This document shows positions 59,428-64,000 of a DNA stretch of 64,000 nucleotides, in pieces; positions within the stretch are counted from its first letter, which is position 1; the number at the start of each line of letters is the position of its first letter. The position numbers were made by a program, and so were the translations under genes. The DNA comes from Sabellastarte sp. h YS-2021 (lineage: Eukaryota; Annelida; Polychaeta; Sabellida; Sabellidae): NCBI GenBank assembly GCA_964017235.1, contig OZ024932.1, positions 81,657,451 to 81,721,450 of the forward strand. The letters run 5' to 3'. The notes below the pieces were generated by a model, which saw nothing but the letters and a program-made list of their open reading frames with translations, did no database searches and was not told the origin of the DNA.

Positions 59428-61193
59428 AAGCGTCCCTGAAAGGGCGCTTATTTGTTTTCGCCTCAGTTTCCTCGCCGCCGCCGCCACCGCCGCCGCATTA
59501 TGGTCTCCCTTGAATATTTCCCTTATTATTAGAAGGTTTCAAACCATATTTGGCACTTATATACCTTAGGCGTGGGAAGATTTTTCTGCGTGCTTAAATT
59601 TGACCTTTGACCTTTATGAAGGTCACATGATCAAAAACAATTTTTTTTAAGTACACCCCCCGTCATCACAGTTCAGGAAAAACTACTTGCTACACAGCCT
59701 TATGCTTTGACACACCTGTTTATACTATCGAAAACGCGAGCTGATTAGATTTTGGGAGCAATCCCTTGAAAAATGTCTCATTTATGGGTGATTTCCTCAC
59801 ACCTTCCAATCTGAGAGCCTTAAATTTAGGTCAACCCCCCTATTATCTTTTTAAGTATTGCATTTAGAGCCATAAAATGTATTGGGAGGTAATAGGAAAC
59901 CATATGTGGAGAGTCTAAATAGCCGGTCAGTTTTACCCCACGGCCCTCCCTTATGGGTCAAACTGGGGTCATAAAATAGCTGATTTTGAGTTTTTGCCTT
60001 ATATCTCCTTTATTGTTGCTTTTATAGCTTCAGAATGTATTAAGAGGTATTGTGAAAGCATATGTGGAGAGTCTAAATAGCCGGTCAGTTTTACCCCCCG
60101 ACCCCCCCTTATGGGTCAAACTGGGGTCATAAAGTAGCTGATTTTGAGTTTTTGCCTTATATCTCCTTTATCGTTGCTTTTATAGCTTCAGAATGTATTA
60201 AGAGGTATTGGGAAAGCATATGTGGACAGTCTAAATAGCCAGTCAGTTTTACTGCTCAAACCCCCCTTATAGGCTAAACTGGGGTCATAAATAGCTGCTT
60301 TGGAGTTTTTGCCTTATATCTCCTTTATCGTTGCTTTTATAGCTTCAGAATGTATTAAGAGGTATTGGGAAAGCATATGTGGAGAATCTAAATAGCTGGT
60401 CACTTTTATCCCCTGATCCCTCCCCCCCCCCCCATGGGACAAACTGGGGTCATAAAATAGCTGATTTCGAGTTTTTGTCTTATATCTCCTTTAATGTTGC
60501 TTTTATAGATTGAGAATGTATTAAGAAGTATTGGGAAAGCATATGTGGAGAGTCTAAGTAGCCGGTCAGTTTTACCACCCGACCCCCCCCTTATGGGTCA
60601 AACTGGGGTAAAAAATAGCGGTTTTGGAGTTTTTACCTGATATCTCCTTCATTGTTGCTATTATAGCTTCGGAATGTATTAAGAGGTATTGGGAAACCAT
60701 ATGTGGACAGTCTAAATAGCCGGTTAGTTTTACCTCCTGACCCCCATGTATGGGTCAAACTGGGGTCATGAAATAGCTTTTCCTTTATTGTTGCTTTTAT
60801 GCTTTCACAATGTATTAAAACCTATTGCAAAACCCTGTGGACAATCTAAATAGCAATACATACTTGCACACCTGATTATATATGAAGTTATCAATACTCG
60901 TTACTGAAATGCTTTGTAGCATTTACACAAAATTTACTAAAGTTACATCCAATGTTGTACATCCAATGTACAACACTTTCTCCAGCTTGTCTATGTCTAC
61001 AACGCTTGTTTATATTAATTAAAGAAGACCTTTGTAGGATTTTCCCTGTCATGATATCACTAAGGGGGTTGGTTTATGTAACAGTACGGTACAGCTTTGT
61101 GCATTCTTAGCTTTACAGCATGCTTATTAAAACCACAAGGCATTTTAAACTCTCAGGGACGCTTCGCTTTTGTTAGCAAAAGCATTCATCTAG
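59428..61193 (+). mobile_element. Helitron-like satellite element H7
   Basis: The left end 'aagcgtccctga' (59,428-59,439) is exactly inverted as 'tcagggacgctt' (61,153-61,164). A hairpin ('gcttttg' ttag 'caaaagc', 61,166-61,183), a six-base spacer, CTAG (61,190-61,193) and then T follow. Tandem units of ~158 bp (about six) fill 59,860-60,850 ('ttatatctccttta', 'agtctaaatagccggtcagt'). A CCG-rich run lies at 59,470-59,496 and a direct repeat of TGACCT at 59,601-59,613. The exact 5' base is uncertain. Confidence 0.8.
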
Positions 61194-61199
61194 TTCTAA

Positions 61200-61462
61200 T
61201 TTGACTTTTATAGTGCTTAATCTCCACTGAGTAGTGGACTCTAAGGTGCAACAAGACAATAGCAATATGCAAATTCAAAGTCCAGGGACAAATACAGGTC
61301 GGCACCATGGAGAAGCCATAAGAGAAAATTAGCTAAGGCGGATATGCCTTTGCGTAGAGATAGGTTTTGAGCTTCTTTCTAAAAGAGGCAATAGTGGGTG
61401 ATGCACGGATGTCTTCAGGAAGTGAATTCCAAACAGTGGGAGCATCAAAGGCAAAACTGAAG
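61200..61462 (-). pseudogene. CR1/L2-like LINE C-terminus and 3' tail
   Basis: The minus-strand frame reads 'FAFDAPTVWNSLPEDIRASP' then 'TIASFRKKLKTYLY' and a stop, the conserved end of CR1/L2-type LINE ORFs. About 140 bp of 3' sequence follows, to ~61,200. The 5' side ends at ~61,462, next to the DIRS-like element. Confidence 0.8.
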
Positions 61463-62783
61463 CAAGGAAATCATGGCCAACGTCTAAGAAAAATAGACAT
61501 TTATAGTTGGCCGTAGCCTCAAGTTGTTCTCTCGTGGTACACTACGAGATCTCTTCCTACTTTCTCGTTGGCTGCGTGAATTGGTAGCTTCTGTAACTTA
61601 CACAGATATTTTCATCTTTTTCTCAGCACGTACGTATTGTTGGATATTGATTTTTGGGTATTTTATGTAATATATCTCATAGTTTATTCTGTGAAAGTTC
61701 CGTTTCAACAGGATAAGTTTTTTTTTTTTGTGTTTTTTTAGTTTTCCTCGGTACAGGCTTTTCATCTACATTTTTTATTGCATTTCAAGATGTCTGCCCA
61801 ACAAACGAATAAAGATAAGCCAAGATCTAGTAAGTGTCGTCACTTTTGATTTGCGTTTGATGCACATAATTACTGCCCTACCTGTAAGGAATCTGGCAAG
61901 GGTGATGACCCCTGTGTCATGTTTGAATCTCCATGTGAAATATGTGCTTCTTTCACAGAAGAACAACTGATCAAAATTACACACAGAAAACGCTCTGTTG
62001 AGAAGCAAAAGAAGGATACTACTAGTTCAAAAGACGATGAACTCGATCTTTTAGGTGATGAGGGCGTGGATTCATTTACTGGATCTCATGCAGACCTTGA
62101 GAGTGCTACAGATAACTTATTTACCTCACCCCCGCGTCCTCAGCCCCTACCCTCCACTTCATTGTCTATCCAACACCAGCCAAAACTGTCCCATCCACCC
62201 CAGGTACTGCCTTACAGCAGAAGATTGAATCAAATTTAGAAAAATCCTTGGGTAACACACTTAACATCCATTTACAGCAGCAAATGGGTTCTTTCCAGGC
62301 ATCTATGTTAGAAGCTTTCCAGTCTCTCCGAGACGAATTGACAATTAAAAAACAAGCAGAGGTGGATCAGACCTCGGCTTCAGCTTCTTAGCCTGAACGC
62401 TCCAATAGTGCTGTTAATCTGGACCTACCCCCTCCGAGACCTAGAACTACCTCACATGTCGAGGAAATGGAAGTGGACTATGGTCTTGCACTTCCTCCAT
62501 GTCTCGTTTCTGACCTTCATAACGCATCGAATCAGAATTCTAATCCATCCGAGGAGCCTTTTAAGAAGGCCTCGGATAGACCTAAAAACACTCTCACAAA
62601 AGGCATGATGTTGAACCGAGGTCTGCCTTGGATCAATACTATGATGAATCCGATGAAACTCAGATTTCATCTTCTAAACCCAAAAAACATGCTGACAAGA
62701 GTAGACATAAAGTCAGGTCCAGATACATGTCACCCTCTTCAGAGGAGGATCCGTTCTCTGTAGCCAGACACAGGTCTTCTAAG

Positions 62784-62826
62784 CCCTCTGGGGCTCAGCC
62801 CTCTGGGGCTCAGCCCTCTGGGGCTC
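62784..62826 (+). repeat. 15-bp tandem triplication in gag
   Basis: Three copies of 'ccctctggggctcag' (the third partial) encode a repeated PSGAQ pentapeptide. The length is a multiple of three, so the frame is kept. Confidence 0.9.
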
Positions 62827-63208
62827 TCTCTGACCAAGACCAACCTCAACATGATCCAGACTCCCCTTATTATAGGGAAGTAGCTCTGTCTGACGTTCCC
62901 TCCCAATACGCTGAAGAAGTGGACACCTTCAGGCGCATTCTTTCACTCCCTGATCCCAGGGAGTCCATGCCTAGGTCCTCAACTTCAGTCATGGGTCTGG
63001 ATGATGAAAAAGGCCGTCAGGAACTCAGACCTAGAGGTCCTTCCTCTATGCTCCCACTCAGTTCAGTTATCAAAGATGTCTTTGATAAGTTTGAACATGA
63101 TTTCCAGGCCGCTAATTTACCTGAGGGTAAATACATCAAACCTCCTCCTTCCTCTGCAAAGTGGTACAAGGTGGGGCAACCCTGTTATGAGGAGAAAATA
63201 AAAGAGTT

Positions 63209-63254
63209 GAATACAGATTTTGCAAAAATCTGAATACAGATTTTGCAAAAATCT
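63209..63254 (+). repeat. 23-bp tandem duplication breaking gag
   Basis: 'gaatacagattttgca'-starting 23-mer occurs twice back to back (63,209-63,231 and 63,232-63,254), identical. Because 23 is not a multiple of three, it shifts the frame and brings TGA into frame at the junction. Confidence 0.92.
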
Positions 63255-64000
63255 GTATTACTCCTAAACCCTCTGGGGCTCCTATGGGCAAGGTTCCCCT
63301 ACCAGTTCTTAAGGAATTGGAATACCAAGCTAGGCAAAATATTTCCACGCTCAACTTTACTGCTGCCTTTGCCAAGACTTCATCTTCTTGCAATGCCACT
63401 CTTGAAAAGTGTCAACATAGCCTGAAGTCAACCTTTAAGAGGGTTAAGTCTCAGATCCAGAAAGGTGCCAATCCTGAGAAAGCAGCTAAACGTGGATAAG
63501 AGCAGGCCTGTGATAAACTAAAATTTATGGAATAAGACTGTTCTTATTCAGCAGAGAGCTCTTACATGCCTCAGCAAATCCTTAGCCCATATACTCCAGA
63601 GGGAGCTATATACTATGGGTAACACCGGCTTGCTAAGGCGCGAAGCCGAAATGACCCTTTTGCAACCACATCTAGGGGAAACGAGATGCCAAGAACTCAG
63701 GAACTTGCCTTTTTGGCACTCCTCCTTGTTCAAGTCTCAACTTGTGAAGGAGGCAGAAGACTTCCTCCTCAAAAAAGGGACCTCTAAAGACTCTCCGGGT
63801 TTCGCACCCTATCAAAATAAGCCCTTTCGTGGTCCCCACAACAAGAAAAGTGGCTCCTACAGGAAACGCCTGGGGGCAACTCCTTACAAAGCAGTAACCA
63901 ATTGTTTTCCTCAGGTAGGGGGAAACTGAACTTCAGAGGCTCCAGGGGCCATTTTCGACCCCACTCTAGGGGACGAGGGTGTGGAAACCCCTCCCCCCAA

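Larger units (their letters stand above)
61790..63929 (+). pseudogene. DIRS gag with stops and frameshifts
   Basis: The ATG at 61,790 begins 'MSAQQTNKDKPRSSKCRHF', then TGA (61,847-61,849), then 'FAFDAHNYCPTCKESGKGDD' and 'PCEICASF', a Cys/His block also seen in the other gag copies. It continues, in shifting frames, through a conserved stretch with 'PPSSAKWYKVGQPCYE' (~63,140-63,180) and 'VPLPVLKELEYQAR' (~63,300) to a basic C-terminal tail ('KPFRGPHNKKSGSYRKR') near 63,850. Lesions seen: the TGA at 61,847, frame changes between 62,239 and 62,628, a 23-bp tandem duplication (63,209-63,254) that brings in a stop, and further frame changes after 63,480. Confidence 0.78.
61463..64000 (+). mobile_element. 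DIRS-like retrotransposon, 5' portion, runs off window
   Basis: A ~330-bp leader (61,463-61,789), then a gag region to the window end. RT, RNase H and recombinase would lie outside the window. The left inverted terminus was not identified with certainty. Confidence 0.7.

Overview
This is a repeat-dominated stretch of an animal nuclear genome. No prokaryotic gene organisation, rRNA or tRNA was seen. The one sequence I am confident is a host gene is a 204-base exon at 58,026-58,229 (+). It encodes the conserved N-terminal block of a potassium-dependent sodium/calcium exchanger (SLC24/NCKX family). The mix of DIRS-type tyrosine-recombinase retrotransposons, Ty3/gypsy fragments, CR1/L2-like LINE tails and Helitron-like elements with ~150-170 bp tandem cores fits a marine invertebrate, perhaps a mollusc or another lophotrochozoan. 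The taxon is inference; I see no marker that fixes it.

Left part (1-19,040): a ~146 bp tandem repeat at the left edge, ~4 kb of AT-rich unique-looking DNA, then a solo LTR (4,281-5,004) abutting a broken DIRS tyrosine recombinase. Next come a DIRS-like element with ~175 bp inverted termini (5,887-11,429), a foldback MITE (13,406-13,964), a decayed DIRS on the minus strand (about 18,000 down to 14,100), and a second solo LTR (18,377-19,040).

Middle part (20,230-36,400): a Ty3/gypsy element on the minus strand (gag, protease, RT and RNase H recognisable; integrase not found). It is split by a MITE in the RT region and by a Helitron-like element near its 3' LTR. Then come LINE fragments, a MITE with 29-bp perfect terminal repeats, a nested foldback cluster and a Helitron-like element (33,764-36,398).

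Satellite-rich part (37,075-52,020): several elements share one architecture: a palindromic 5' end, tandem cores of ~133-169 bp, a subterminal inverted repeat, a short hairpin, and a CTAG-like 3' end. The largest (40,302-45,546) carries about 28 monomers of 169 bp with an ordered 5-monomer (845 bp) higher-order repeat. Beside it is a nest: a hAT-type MITE (with 8-bp target duplication) and a 2.8-kb Helitron-like element both sit in one solo LTR, which itself sits in another satellite element.

Right part (53,000-64,000): more tandem-core repeats, the SLC24 exon, another Helitron-like element (59,428-61,193), a LINE tail and the start of a DIRS-like element (gag with lesions) that runs off the right edge. 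Apart from the exon, essentially all recognisable coding sequence is transposon-derived and broken. The transposons near the exon presumably lie in SLC24 introns, because no other SLC24 exon was recognised.
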